From a virus, in IMG/VR virus record IMGVR_UViG_3300028908_000008, positions 1 through 64,000 of that record: a stretch of DNA of 64,000 bases; one strand, 5' to 3'. Positions 6,909 to 15,359 of this stretch are shown here, piece after piece. Under the pieces are notes generated by a model. The model saw nothing but the letters and a program-made list of their open reading frames with translations. It was not told the DNA's origin and did no database searches. Position 1 is the stretch's first letter, and the number at the start of each line of letters is the position of its first letter. Both the position numbers and the translations under genes were made by a program.

Positions 6909-8189
6909 ATGAGATTATGTGAAAATTGTGGAACTAATATAGATAAGCACCATGCACTTAGAAAAGTGTGTGATGAATGTCAAGGTGAAAAGAAAAGAGA
7001 ATTAGCACGACGCTACTGGGCTAAACTAAAAGAGAATCAAAAACCCCTTTATTGCAAGGAGTGTAATACTTTACTTCCAAAAGATGTAAAGCGTAATACT
7101 CAACGATGTAGCAACTGTAAAACAAAGAGGATAAACGAGCTATCGAGAGAAGCCTATCACAGAAGGATTAAAGCCCAAAGAGTTAAACCCCGATATTGTA
7201 TTGATTGTAAAGTAGAATTAGCAAAAGATATGCACTTCAACGCTATTAGATGTGAAGATTGTAGAATTGCAAAACGAAGAGAGTTAGCAAAAGACTTACG
7301 ATTAATAAAACGAGACAACAAGGTCTCACCACAAAAATATAGAGAATGTAGAGGTGAAAATTGCACTGAAAGTGTAGAGGTAAATAAAAACAGATTTTAT
7401 TGTGATGAATGTAGACGAAAAAGAGCTAATCAATTAAGTAAAGAATTCTACGAAAGACATGTTAAATCAAAACAACCCCAGTATTTATATTGTGTAGATT
7501 GCAAGACACAATTACCAAAAGGTACTCATGTGACTACGCTTAGATGCTATGAGTGTAAAATGGAAAAAAGAAGATTAACTTCTCGTGAATACCATGAGAA
7601 AACTAAGGAAACAAAACAAACTAGAACATGTCAAAGTGAAGGCTGTACAAAACAATTCCTAGTGAATAGAAATAGAATTTATTGTGAAGAGTGTGCAATA
7701 AAAGAAAAGAAAAGAAAGAACAAAATATACGCTCAAAGGAGTAAGGAATTATACAAGGAAAACAGACGATTAAGAGTCTTGCAAGAGATTGAAGAAGGTA
7801 ATAATTTTTGCAAATGTGGTACAAAAATACACCCACGAAAAAATAGATGTGCAGAGTGTGCAGGTCAAACTAAAGAAGTTATTAAAAATAGAAAAGTTCC
7901 TGCATATACAAATAAAAGCACCATGCCCAAAAAACCAACTTGCAAGATTTGTCCAAGAACAAATTTATTTAGTGATGGATTATGCAAACCGTGCTACTCC
8001 AAGCAAATAGAAAAAGATCAAAGCGTTTGGAATGATAGATTTTTGTTACACAAATATAAGAAAATAGCAGATAAAAGCAATCTAACTGTATCTCAAATAG
8101 AGCGTTTTATCAAAGATGGAAAGTTAACAATCCCGAACAATCAAAAAGATGTAAATAGTTTTTTTATCAAACTCTCTCAGCTCCAGTGA
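6909..8189 (+). CDS. Eight-module zinc-ribbon array protein
   Basis: This 426-residue, very basic protein contains eight successive Cys4 modules beginning near residues 4, 49, 97, 147, 195, 241, 301 and 347. Each has a first Cys pair (CKEC, CIDC, CVDC or the longer CRGENC), 13-17 residues, a second pair (CDEC, CSNC, CEDC, CYEC) and a basic helix of the KKRELARRYW type. The last ~50 residues form a non-zinc helical domain. Repeated zinc modules with basic helices suggest binding of repetitive DNA or RNA. It lies 64 bases after one repeat array and upstream of the PrimPol-helicase. I do not know a described family with this architecture. Confidence 0.6.
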   Translation: MRLCENCGTNIDKHHALRKVCDECQGEKKRELARRYWAKLKENQKPLYCKECNTLLPKDVKRNTQRCSNCKTKRINELSREAYHRRIKAQRVKPRYCIDCKVELAKDMHFNAIRCEDCRIAKRRELAKDLRLIKRDNKVSPQKYRECRGENCTESVEVNKNRFYCDECRRKRANQLSKEFYERHVKSKQPQYLYCVDCKTQLPKGTHVTTLRCYECKMEKRRLTSREYHEKTKETKQTRTCQSEGCTKQFLVNRNRIYCEECAIKEKKRKNKIYAQRSKELYKENRRLRVLQEIEEGNNFCKCGTKIHPRKNRCAECAGQTKEVIKNRKVPAYTNKSTMPKKPTCKICPRTNLFSDGLCKPCYSKQIEKDQSVWNDRFLLHKYKKIADKSNLTVSQIERFIKDGKLTIPNNQKDVNSFFIKLSQLQ

Positions 8190-8199
8190 AGTTTATGAG

Positions 8200-8228
8200 C
8201 ATCTAAGATATTTTAGATATCTTAGATG
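8200..8228. promoter_or_regulatory. 12-bp perfect inverted repeat before PrimPol gene
   Basis: CATCTAAGATAT (8200-8211) and ATATCTTAGATG (8217-8228) pair perfectly around a 5-base loop in the 71-bp gap between the two plus-strand genes. There is no T-run after it. It could be an operator or an RNA hairpin controlling the downstream replication gene. Confidence 0.55.
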
Positions 8229-8260
8229 TATTAACTAGGAAAAAAATTAAGGATTTGGGA

Positions 8261-10777
8261 TTGAAAAAGAAACTTTACAAACAATATACTAATCTAAATT
8301 TTACCATAATAGAAATTGGTAAAAATAAAAACCCTCTAGCGAAGAGAGATTTAAACGCTAAATCAATAAAATTTGATAAAAATAAAATTTATGGGGCTGT
8401 TATACCTGATGGTATTTTTATTATAGATATTGATACAAAAAATGACAAGGTTGGCTTAGAGAGTTTTGAAAGGTTATGTGAAGATATAGAAAACCTTCAA
8501 GATATTAGACCTACAATTAAAACAGGTAGCGGTGGTTTACACTACTATTTTAAAACTAATCTACATTTTAGAACTACAAATAAAGAATATCCCGATATAG
8601 ACTTCTTAACATCTAAAGCAGATAAAAGAGTCCACAATCCTTTCGTAGTAGCAGGTGGACAAAGTTTAGAAAATGGGGATTATACGGTCTTAAATGAGGG
8701 TAAATTATACATTAATGATAATTACGATGAACAATTTATGCAAGTATTAGAACAACAAAAAGAGCCTTCTAATGAAGATATTTTAGAAGATGATACCATT
8801 TCATTTAACGATATAAAAAAGAACTCTCATGATAAGTTATCTCTTAAAAAAGTTTATCAGTTATTACAATTAGTAGATGGTAGCTCATACGAAAATTGGA
8901 TGAAAATATGTGCTATTTTAAAAAGAGAAAATAACTCTAAAGAAATGAGAAATTTATTTATAGATTTCTCAAAAAATCAAGATGGGTTTGTTAGCGAAAT
9001 AGATGTAATTACTAAATGGGATAATATCGGAAATTATCATGGTGATAGTGCAGGTATTGGTAGCTTACTAGAAGAAGCCTTAACCAACAAAACTAATCAT
9101 ATTATTGATGATTTAGAGCGATTAGAAGATGATATTGAACTAGAAGATATTAAAAAAACTTTAACTGATATGCAGGAATACCCGTATATTACCAAGAGTG
9201 AACTAGTAGCTAAAATTAGTCATAAAGTTAACATATTAGTTAAAGAAAATAACATACCGTTAGGGCTTAAAGATGTTAGGGAATTTGTAGTTAATTGTAC
9301 GAAAAAACCTCGACATGTTGCAAAAGAAGAGTATCTCAAGGAAGAAGAAGAGCGAATCGAAGCGGGTGAAGCTCCACGAGATGCTTTTCTAAATGAAATT
9401 GTCTATATAGACAAAGAAAAGCAAAGTAAGTATGGCTATAAATATAAAACCTATAATGATATAAGTTTAGAGGCACTTTTATATAAAGAATTCCAAATGC
9501 TAAATGACGGTTGGAAAGCAAACAATGGCTTTGGAGATAAAGAAAAAGTTACGCCAAAAAATTGCGTAATTAAAAATTTAATCCCTCTTGCCGATGTATC
9601 AGCGTATAATAGTGCTACAAGCGAGAGAATCTTCAAGAACATGCAGGGTAATGATACTTTTAACTTATTTAATCCTCAAACTGTACCTCAAGAGGCAGAT
9701 AGTATCAGCAAAGAAGGTTTAGAACTTATAAAATTCCTTATTGAACACTATAAAAGACTATACAGTGAAGATGAAGTTAAAACGATGCTAGATTATTGGG
9801 CTTACATTGCTCAAAATCCTTCTAAAAGGGTTTCGTGGGTAATGGTAATGCAAGGAAGTCATGGAATTGGTAAAACGCTTATTTGTGAACTTGTAGCAAC
9901 TCATGTCGTAGGAAGAGCAAACAGTACAATAGTTGACCCTAATCAAGTGACATCTAATTTTAACGATTGGGCATCAGGTAGTAGTTTTTGTGTTATGGAC
10001 GAGATAAGAGTGGAAGGACAAAGCAGATATTCAGTACTAAACAAACTTAAACCTTTGATTACCAATCAGTATATTTCTTTAAATAGAAAAGGTCAAGTAG
10101 GTGTAACAGTTATAAACAATATCACTTATGTAATTGTAACAAATCATAAAGACGCTATACCGTCATCAGCAACTCATAACGATTCAAGAAGATGGTATCG
10201 AATGTTCTCTAAAATAGAATCCGATGAGGACTATAAAAAAATGGTTAGAGATTTAGGATATAAAAGTAATAGTGAATATATCAAGCCGATTATTAAACTG
10301 TTAAACTCTAAAGCGTATGGATCAGAATTTAAAAAGTGGCTACTTGAAAGAGATGTATCAAAATTTAATCCTAATGAGAGACCTGCAACAATCGAAGCAG
10401 ATAAAATCAGCGTGGAGTTAGAAATTGAAAAGCACTCTATGAATGTTTCTGTAATTAACTTTATTCAAAAAGCTTATAGCGATGATAGTGTTATTAGTTT
10501 AAAAGAGTTGTACGATCGTATAAAAGGAAGTAGTGTTTTAGATAAAGCTAATCCTATTGATTTTGATGATGATGAAACCCCTCGTTATGCCGATATGAGC
10601 AAGATATTAAATCGGATTGGATATTTAAAGTCTAAGAGGATTAGTAGGAAATTTGGGAATAAAAGATATCAATTTCAGATTTATACAAAAGATGTGCATT
10701 CAAGCAACCTAGAAGTTAAGATTAAAAAGTATGTTAAGAAGTATATTAGACCTTTGTTTGAGAGTGAGAGAGATTAA
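8261..10777 (+). CDS. PrimPol / SF3-type helicase replication protein
   Basis: The N-terminal ~170 residues match the bifunctional primase-polymerase domain: IIDIDTKN carries the metal-binding acidic pair, GSGGLHYYF the nucleotide-binding His, and NPFVVAGGQ follows. A PriCT_2-like helical region follows near 200-280. The C-terminal half is a D5/VirE-like (DUF5906) superfamily 3 helicase: Walker A GSHGIGKT near 530, Walker B FCVMDEI, sensor VIVTNHKDAI and arginine finger DSRRWYRM. It should synthesise primers and unwind DNA. The start chosen is TTG 8261, because AAGGA then lies exactly 7 bases upstream as in its neighbours; a TTG at 8255 would overlap that site. The size is 838 residues. Confidence 0.9.
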   Translation: MKKKLYKQYTNLNFTIIEIGKNKNPLAKRDLNAKSIKFDKNKIYGAVIPDGIFIIDIDTKNDKVGLESFERLCEDIENLQDIRPTIKTGSGGLHYYFKTNLHFRTTNKEYPDIDFLTSKADKRVHNPFVVAGGQSLENGDYTVLNEGKLYINDNYDEQFMQVLEQQKEPSNEDILEDDTISFNDIKKNSHDKLSLKKVYQLLQLVDGSSYENWMKICAILKRENNSKEMRNLFIDFSKNQDGFVSEIDVITKWDNIGNYHGDSAGIGSLLEEALTNKTNHIIDDLERLEDDIELEDIKKTLTDMQEYPYITKSELVAKISHKVNILVKENNIPLGLKDVREFVVNCTKKPRHVAKEEYLKEEEERIEAGEAPRDAFLNEIVYIDKEKQSKYGYKYKTYNDISLEALLYKEFQMLNDGWKANNGFGDKEKVTPKNCVIKNLIPLADVSAYNSATSERIFKNMQGNDTFNLFNPQTVPQEADSISKEGLELIKFLIEHYKRLYSEDEVKTMLDYWAYIAQNPSKRVSWVMVMQGSHGIGKTLICELVATHVVGRANSTIVDPNQVTSNFNDWASGSSFCVMDEIRVEGQSRYSVLNKLKPLITNQYISLNRKGQVGVTVINNITYVIVTNHKDAIPSSATHNDSRRWYRMFSKIESDEDYKKMVRDLGYKSNSEYIKPIIKLLNSKAYGSEFKKWLLERDVSKFNPNERPATIEADKISVELEIEKHSMNVSVINFIQKAYSDDSVISLKELYDRIKGSSVLDKANPIDFDDDETPRYADMSKILNRIGYLKSKRISRKFGNKRYQFQIYTKDVHSSNLEVKIKKYVKKYIRPLFESERD

Positions 10778-10792
10778 ACTCTCTCTTTTTTT
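10766..10792 (+). terminator. Rho-independent terminator after PrimPol gene
   Basis: GAGAGAG (10766-10772) and CTCTCTC (10779-10785) form a stem around a loop holding the stop codon, followed by seven Ts. It closes the plus-strand replication block at the convergence with the minus-strand genes. Confidence 0.8.
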
Positions 10793-10991
10793 AATCCAGT
10801 TGGAGCATAATCTCTAAAATCTCATCAGCATCAAGATCATTAAAAACCAAAATATCGCTTAGTTCTTGTGATTCTAAAACCCACACGCTTTCAAAACTGA
10901 TTTCACCATTAAAATCTTCATAGGCGATTGCCTCACCATCTATAATCTCAATGTGAATTAATTCACCATCTAAATCTACTAATTTTAACAT
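10791..10991 (-). CDS. Hypothetical very acidic small protein
   Basis: This 66-residue protein is almost entirely acidic and hydrophobic (no Lys after residue 3, about 18 Asp/Glu). Strong acidity at this size is seen in DNA mimics and inhibitor proteins of phages, but no family is recognised. A clear AAAGGA site precedes ATG 10991. It ends within the PrimPol terminator. Confidence 0.65.
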   Translation of the reverse strand: MLKLVDLDGELIHIEIIDGEAIAYEDFNGEISFESVWVLESQELSDILVFNDLDADEILEIMLQLD

Positions 10992-11119
10992 CTTTTTTTT
11001 CCTTTTTTAAGTTATTCAATTTAAGCCGTTTTAATAGCCGACCTATATCAATGTATTACTAAAGGGTAGATCGTTCAAATTTACCCCACTCTATGGCTTT
11101 TAAAGCTCATATTTTAGTA

Positions 11120-11512
11120 TTAATCATTACCTCCAAATTCTAACTCTGTAATTTTAACCTTGGTATTCTTAAGTTCTATTTCTACATCTCTCTCGATTGA
11201 GCGAATGAATCTAGTTAGTTTTTTCATTGATTTTTCTAAACTGTTTATGTCTGTTAATTCATCGACACTTAATTTTAAATTGTAGCATTTAAACCTCTTG
11301 TCAAAATAGACTTTAACTGTGAGCTTGTTAGTATCTTGATACAGCACTACACCTAAGCCTTTAGGTAATTGCAAACTTGCACTTACTAAAGATTTTAAAT
11401 TAAACTCTATATCTCTGCCCTCACATCTTGCAAAAACCTCATGTTCCATTTCTTCTATTTTTGAATCAACCTCAACTGTTGTAGTTTTTACACTTAATTC
11501 TATCTTTCTCAT
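11120..11512 (-). CDS. Hypothetical protein
   Basis: This 130-residue protein has alternating strands, then two amphipathic helices (VDELTDINSLEKSMKKL, TRFIRSIERDVEIEL) and a final strand. No domain is recognised. It starts after AAGGATAG and has the minus-strand leader at 11538 upstream. It lies at the edge of the TTACTCACCC array and may be the first gene transcribed out of it. Confidence 0.65.
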   Translation of the reverse strand: MRKIELSVKTTTVEVDSKIEEMEHEVFARCEGRDIEFNLKSLVSASLQLPKGLGVVLYQDTNKLTVKVYFDKRFKCYNLKLSVDELTDINSLEKSMKKLTRFIRSIERDVEIELKNTKVKITELEFGGND

Positions 11513-11537
11513 GACTATCTATCCTTTTATTATATTT

Positions 11538-11595
11538 CAACCCTATTTGGTTGTTAAAAGAGAGTATACACGATAATATCTTTGATATTCCTTAA
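11538..11595 (-). promoter_or_regulatory. Minus-strand leader hairpin and promoter, copy 1
   Basis: On the minus strand a TATACT-like -10 precedes the hairpin arms CAACC and GGTTG (plus-strand 11538-11553), then TTGAAATATAATAAAAGGAT and the start. Closely similar leaders precede the genes starting at 12992, 15199 and 29614, so they form a co-regulated set. This copy is the most diverged. Confidence 0.5.
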
Positions 11596-11625
11596 ATATA
11601 TCCTATTAAGAGTGGCAAAAATGCG

Positions 11626-12351
11626 TTACTCAGGGTCAAAGCCCTAAATTTGGGGCTTTAAATCAAAATTACTCAGGCAAATGAGTAAAAAAAGGGCTTA
11701 GGGTGAGTAATTTGAGCGTTAGGGTGAGTAATCTAAAAAGTGGCAAATCCCTAAATTTAGGGCTTTAAATGAAAAATTACTCACCCTGACAAAATTACTC
11801 ACCCCTCTCAGAGTTTTTATATATTATTTTTTATTTTTTTTTTCATGTCTTTTATAAAAAAAATAAAATCGCATGTAAAACCTTGGCTAAGGGTGAGTAA
11901 TCTATATAGGGTGAGTAATTTGATCGTTAAAAGGCTTAATTTAGGGATTTGCTCATCTTCAAAAAAAATTATTTAGGGTGAGTAATATTTAAGAGAGGGT
12001 GAGTAATTTGCTCTTCAAATGCCCATATCTTGGTACTTAACTCCACTTTTACAAGATTACTCACCCTGCCTGAGTAACTTTCCCGTTTCTTAAGCTTTTT
12101 TATTAATCATTAATATTTATGCTAAAAATTTAACACTTTGATAGAAGTCCGATAATACGGTACTTTAAGGAGCGAATTACTCACCCTAAAACTTATTGCT
12201 CACCCACTTTAGAGTTAAGACTCTCTTTATAATTGATTAAATTTACGATTTTTTCTTAATCGTTACTCACCCTACCTAATTACTCACCCACTTTTATAGT
12301 GTTTAAGATTCACTAAAGAAAAAGTTACTCACCCTAGCGTGTTACTCACCC
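11626..12351. repeat. TTACTCACCC motif array (candidate origin or partition site)
   Basis: In about 1.2 kb without genes (11513-12698) the decamer TTACTCACCC or its complement occurs 14 times exactly: complement form at 11701, 11722, 11891, 11909, 11976, 11997; direct form at 11777, 11795, 12057, 12177, 12263, 12280, 12325, 12342. Variants lie at 11626, 11669 and 12196. Most sites come as same-direction pairs 17-21 bp apart, about two helical turns; the pair at 12057/12071 is inverted. A long A/T-only tract lies inside at 11818-11838, and 12263-12380 is a 62-bp duplication. This pattern is typical of iteron, partition or regulator arrays. Confidence 0.9.
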
Positions 12352-12553
12352 ACTTTTATAGTGTTTAAGATTCACTAAAGGCGAGTTTGACAAGGTTGAG
12401 ATATAGTTTTGGTATCTGCTTCGGATAGTCATTGCAAGTGAGTGGGATTTTTGAGTTTTTGTGTAGATATAGTCTTATAAGACTATATCTAAATAGTTAT
12501 GCGTTTGTCAAGTTTTTATCAAAAATGGCGTTAAAATGGCGGTTTTCGGGGTG

Positions 12554-12597
12554 TTTTTGAGTAGTTTTTGAGTAGTTTTTGAGTAGTTTTTGAGTAG
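12554..12597. repeat. Four tandem 11-bp TTTTTGAGTAG units
   Basis: Units start at 12554, 12565, 12576 and 12587 with no variation. The complement CTACTCAAAAA shares the TACTCA core with the neighbouring decamer array, so it may be an extension of the same protein-binding region. The 11-bp period would place each unit on the same DNA face. Confidence 0.85.
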
Positions 12598-12663
12598 TTG
12601 AGGTTTACAGATTAATTCAATTCTGAGTCGATCTGTAGTTTAGTTTAGTTTTTTTTATCAAAA

Positions 12664-12690
12664 AAGAATATGGAAATTCCCCATATTCTA
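12664..12690 (-). terminator. Rho-independent terminator for the 12699 gene
   Basis: On the minus strand AGAATATGG and CCATATTCT form a stem followed by six Ts (the plus-strand A-run at 12659-12665). It lies right after the stop codon at 12699 and isolates the array from transcription of the methyltransferase block. Confidence 0.8.
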
Positions 12691-12698
12691 AACCTCAA

Positions 12699-12992
12699 CT
12701 ACCCAAGCACAACCGTGATTAATCCCCGTTCACTCTCATTCCATGAGCTGTTAGGTGTATCCCAGTGTTGGATATCCAAACTACACTCAAGTACAAAAGC
12801 TCCCTCAAATTTCTCAACTACTTTGAATGGTGACGCTATTACACCATAGATATCATGCTCACCTGCATAAACTCTGTTAAATTCATCCCCTGCAAGTTCG
12901 TGAATCATGTTGAAAAAATAATGATCGTAATCTATTACCTCATCTACATGTTTCATATTAGCTCCATTAATTTTAATTGTTACTTCTCTCAT
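12699..12992 (-). CDS. Hypothetical protein
   Basis: This 97-residue acidic protein begins with a beta strand (MREVTIKINGAN) and has a helix-rich middle. The C-terminal segment (AFVLECSLDIQHWDTPNSSW) is aromatic. No family is recognised. It is the last gene of the minus-strand block and has its own leader/promoter (13018) and terminator (12664), so it is an independent unit. Confidence 0.65.
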   Translation of the reverse strand: MREVTIKINGANMKHVDEVIDYDHYFFNMIHELAGDEFNRVYAGEHDIYGVIASPFKVVEKFEGAFVLECSLDIQHWDTPNSSWNESERGLITVVLG

Positions 12993-13017
12993 TTTCTAAT
13001 CCTTATTTTTTTAATTT

Positions 13018-13090
13018 CAACCTCTTTTGGTTGTTGAAAAGAGTATATAAGAGAATAGCTTAAAAGAATATTAAATATAAGTATATAAGG
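13018..13090 (-). promoter_or_regulatory. Minus-strand leader hairpin and promoter, copy 2
   Basis: The plus-strand sequence CAACCTCTTTTGGTTG (13018-13033) is a 5-bp-arm hairpin in the mRNA leader. Upstream on the minus strand lies a TATATAC -10-like box and a conserved TATTCTTTTAAG block, shared almost base for base with the leader at 15225. Confidence 0.55.
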
Positions 13091-13132
13091 GTATATTTTT
13101 AAGTAGTTTAGCAAGAAGGCTGTTAAGCCCTC

Positions 13133-13306
13133 TTAGTTTGATTTAATGGAAAGAGCTTTGAGGACTCTTTTAATCTCATCTTCGTTTAAATCTGTTTTAG
13201 CTTTCAAATAGCTAAAGAAATTAATATATGAACCATCAAAACAGTAATCTTCAAATAGTGCTTCACAATACACTATTAAATCGCCAATGTAATCAGTATT
13301 ATTCAT
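13133..13306 (-). CDS. Hypothetical small protein (57 aa)
   Basis: ATG 13306 is preferred to a TTG at 13333 because it starts inside the end of the upstream gene with a weak GGTGA site, suggesting coupled translation. The protein ends in an acidic helix (KTDLNEDEIKRVLKALSIK) that looks like a helix-hairpin, but no family is recognised. Confidence 0.5.
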   Translation of the reverse strand: MNNTDYIGDLIVYCEALFEDYCFDGSYINFFSYLKAKTDLNEDEIKRVLKALSIKSN

Positions 13307-13706
13307 TATCTTCACCAACTTTCTTAACTTCAATCATTCCAGATTCACCTAAAAAATCAATAGGTTCACGACACCAATAATTTAATTTGTTTACATCGTT
13401 TATGCACAATGTATATCGTATAGAGTCATACATCACTACCATTTGATCTATAGAACTAAGTTTGCCAATCCCTATAGTCTCATTATGTTCCAAGCCCATT
13501 AAAGGCTTAAGAATCCCTTCTATCTCCTTTTCTACTTTGTCATCAAATATTACATCGTTACCTTTGAAAATATCCCCGTTGATATCTGTCAATTCATTCA
13601 ACATATCGCCGAATTGACCCATTCTAAATCTAAATGTAGCGTTTAATGCCATTTGGATAACTCTTAACTGCTCTTCGTTTAAGTGAATTGTATATTTTTT
13701 CATCAT
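13299..13706 (-). CDS. Conserved-type phage hypothetical protein
   Basis: This 135-residue protein begins with a strand and the segment LNEEQLRVIQMALNATFRFRMGQF. That pattern recurs in many short phage proteins of unknown role, where an N-terminal helix with ALE.Y.R..MGQF is typical. The start overlaps the stop of the upstream methyltransferase (ATGA), so it is translationally coupled to it. The function is unknown. Confidence 0.65.
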   Translation of the reverse strand: MMKKYTIHLNEEQLRVIQMALNATFRFRMGQFGDMLNELTDINGDIFKGNDVIFDDKVEKEIEGILKPLMGLEHNETIGIGKLSSIDQMVVMYDSIRYTLCINDVNKLNYWCREPIDFLGESGMIEVKKVGEDNE

Positions 13707-14686
13707 CTATCCTTCTTTAAAATGTGTAAAAACTCTGTAACCTTGCTATTACCTGCATCTTTTTGACTTTGAAATTTGTCATACTCCCACTCTTTGAAGC
13801 TGTAAGTTCCATACTTTGAAAGTATCTCTTTAATCTCACTACTTTTCAAAAGTCCTTCATTGTTGTAACTTAAAAATATGTGTCTAAAGTGAGCTTTTTT
13901 AATTAACTCTTCTAGTTCGTTTGCTACTCTTTTTTTATAGCACCAGTTGCTTTTTTGATACTCTCTTAAACCAGTTTTACCTTTTGGTGTGAATCTATCA
14001 TACTTCGCAATAGTTGTTAAAAGATGATAGTTAGCTCCATATTGTCGAGTGTTGTATGGTGGGTCTAAATATAGTACATCGCCATGTATATTCTCAATCA
14101 GTTTGTTACTATCTTCATTAAATATCTTAGGTTCTTTACCTTTGCATTTTACATTTAATCCAACTAAATCAAGTTCTTTCAAAGCAGACGCTTTTAGCTT
14201 TTTCAAATATGCTCCAAATACAGAGGCGGTATTTGCTACTTTATCAGCACTTTCAATTAAACTTGCAATTAAATAGTAGTACGAATCCTTATTAATCTCT
14301 TTTCGTCTAAAAAGCCTTTCAATCTCTAATCTAATACTATCTATTTTCATAGCGTTTGATTTAGAGAAATAAAGCCTTCCATCGCTCCCACCTTCTCCAT
14401 AGCTCTCACTAATAAAGCCCTCTACACCTTTAAGATTATTAAGCTTCTTCAAATGCTCTTGCCAACCCAAGGGCTTACAATTTAGTTTGGCTTTTAGTGT
14501 AATATACGAGTAGTACTCCATATCATTAGCGATTAAGTTTTTAAATTCACCTTTCATCACTTCACTAATAGCTCCAGTACCTGCAAATAAATCACAAAAT
14601 ACAAGCTTTTGATCGCTACCAACACTATTAAGAATGATATCCTTAATAGTGTTAGCTAGTTTCTTTTTGCTACCTATGTAGTTCAT
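13703..14686 (-). CDS. D12-class DNA adenine methyltransferase (orphan)
   Basis: This 327-residue enzyme carries MNYIGSKKKLANTI at the N-terminus, the AdoMet-binding FCDLFAGTGAIS (motif I) near 31 and the catalytic YLDPPYNTRQYGANY (motif IV) near 212, the order of the alpha-type D12 family. It should transfer a methyl group to N6 of adenine in a short target. No restriction enzyme gene is adjacent, so it probably protects phage DNA from host restriction or marks its own sites. It is the third gene of a coupled minus-strand operon (15199 to 13133). The target sequence cannot be read from the gene. Confidence 0.88.
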   Translation of the reverse strand: MNYIGSKKKLANTIKDIILNSVGSDQKLVFCDLFAGTGAISEVMKGEFKNLIANDMEYYSYITLKAKLNCKPLGWQEHLKKLNNLKGVEGFISESYGEGGSDGRLYFSKSNAMKIDSIRLEIERLFRRKEINKDSYYYLIASLIESADKVANTASVFGAYLKKLKASALKELDLVGLNVKCKGKEPKIFNEDSNKLIENIHGDVLYLDPPYNTRQYGANYHLLTTIAKYDRFTPKGKTGLREYQKSNWCYKKRVANELEELIKKAHFRHIFLSYNNEGLLKSSEIKEILSKYGTYSFKEWEYDKFQSQKDAGNSKVTEFLHILKKDR

Positions 14687-14871
14687 CTACAAACCTTCGT
14701 GATTGATAAATCCTCACCATGTTTTTGAATATAAATGTACTTATTTACACTCACTCCTTTAGTATATTCATCGGAAAGACTTTTATCAATCTTGCCAAGG
14801 TTGGAGTAAAAGAACACTCCGACAACTAACATGGCTACACTTACTATTACTATTGATGTTTTTTCACTCAT
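14683..14871 (-). CDS. Small membrane-anchored protein (62 aa)
   Basis: Residues about 6-23 (SIVIVSVAMLVVGVFFYS) form one membrane helix near the N-terminus, with a ~38-residue polar domain predicted outside the cytoplasm. It overlaps the methyltransferase start by 4 bases (ATGA) and follows the 14873 gene by one base, so the three are translated together. The function is unknown. Confidence 0.65.
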   Translation of the reverse strand: MSEKTSIVIVSVAMLVVGVFFYSNLGKIDKSLSDEYTKGVSVNKYIYIQKHGEDLSITKVCR

Positions 14872-14872
14872 T

Positions 14873-15199
14873 TTAATATTCCCTTACTTCATCTATTTTA
14901 ATTATATATAGTTCATCATTGTAGTTATGACCTACTTGAAAACTGCCTCGGTTGTACTCTACATTGTCAACTTTTTTATTCAAGTAGTCAACTGTAATAG
15001 TCGCTTTGGCGATACTATAAGTATCATCTTTTAAATGAGTTTTCACAATAAAATCTGCATAACCTATTTTTTTATAATTCCAATTAATCCCCTCATAGAT
15101 AAAATCTGTCAAGGTTATCAAATCACCCTTTTCGATACCTCTTTTTATAAAATCGTTCATTTCAGGTATTTTACTCGTACTACTTTTTAATTTAAACAT
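14873..15199 (-). CDS. Hypothetical protein
   Basis: This 108-residue basic protein with alternating strands starts at ATG 15199 after AAGGATTAGACA. It is the first gene of the methyltransferase operon and lies under the leader at 15225. No known domain is visible. Confidence 0.65.
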   Translation of the reverse strand: MFKLKSSTSKIPEMNDFIKRGIEKGDLITLTDFIYEGINWNYKKIGYADFIVKTHLKDDTYSIAKATITVDYLNKKVDNVEYNRGSFQVGHNYNDELYIIKIDEVREY

Positions 15200-15224
15200 T
15201 GTCTAATCCTTATTTTTTTAATTT

Positions 15225-15290
15225 CAACCTCTTTTGGTTGATGAAAAGAGTATATACAATAATACCTTAAAAGAATATTAAATATAAGAT
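15225..15290 (-). promoter_or_regulatory. Minus-strand leader hairpin and promoter, copy 3
   Basis: CAACCTCTTTTGGTTG (15225-15240) is followed on the minus strand's upstream side by a TGTATATAC -10-like box and AGGTATTATT. The region up to the divergent gene at 15360 is only 160 bp, so promoters for both directions are packed here. Confidence 0.55.
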
Positions 15291-15359
15291 ATTTTAGAGT
15301 ATATTTTTGTAAACTTCTAAAGTTAGTTAAAATAAGCTAAAACAACAAGGTTTAAATAA

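Noticed and set aside
12263-12380. Transposon target duplication
   Set aside because: The 62-bp repeat pair contains the array's own decamers and no element lies between the copies, so it is array growth.
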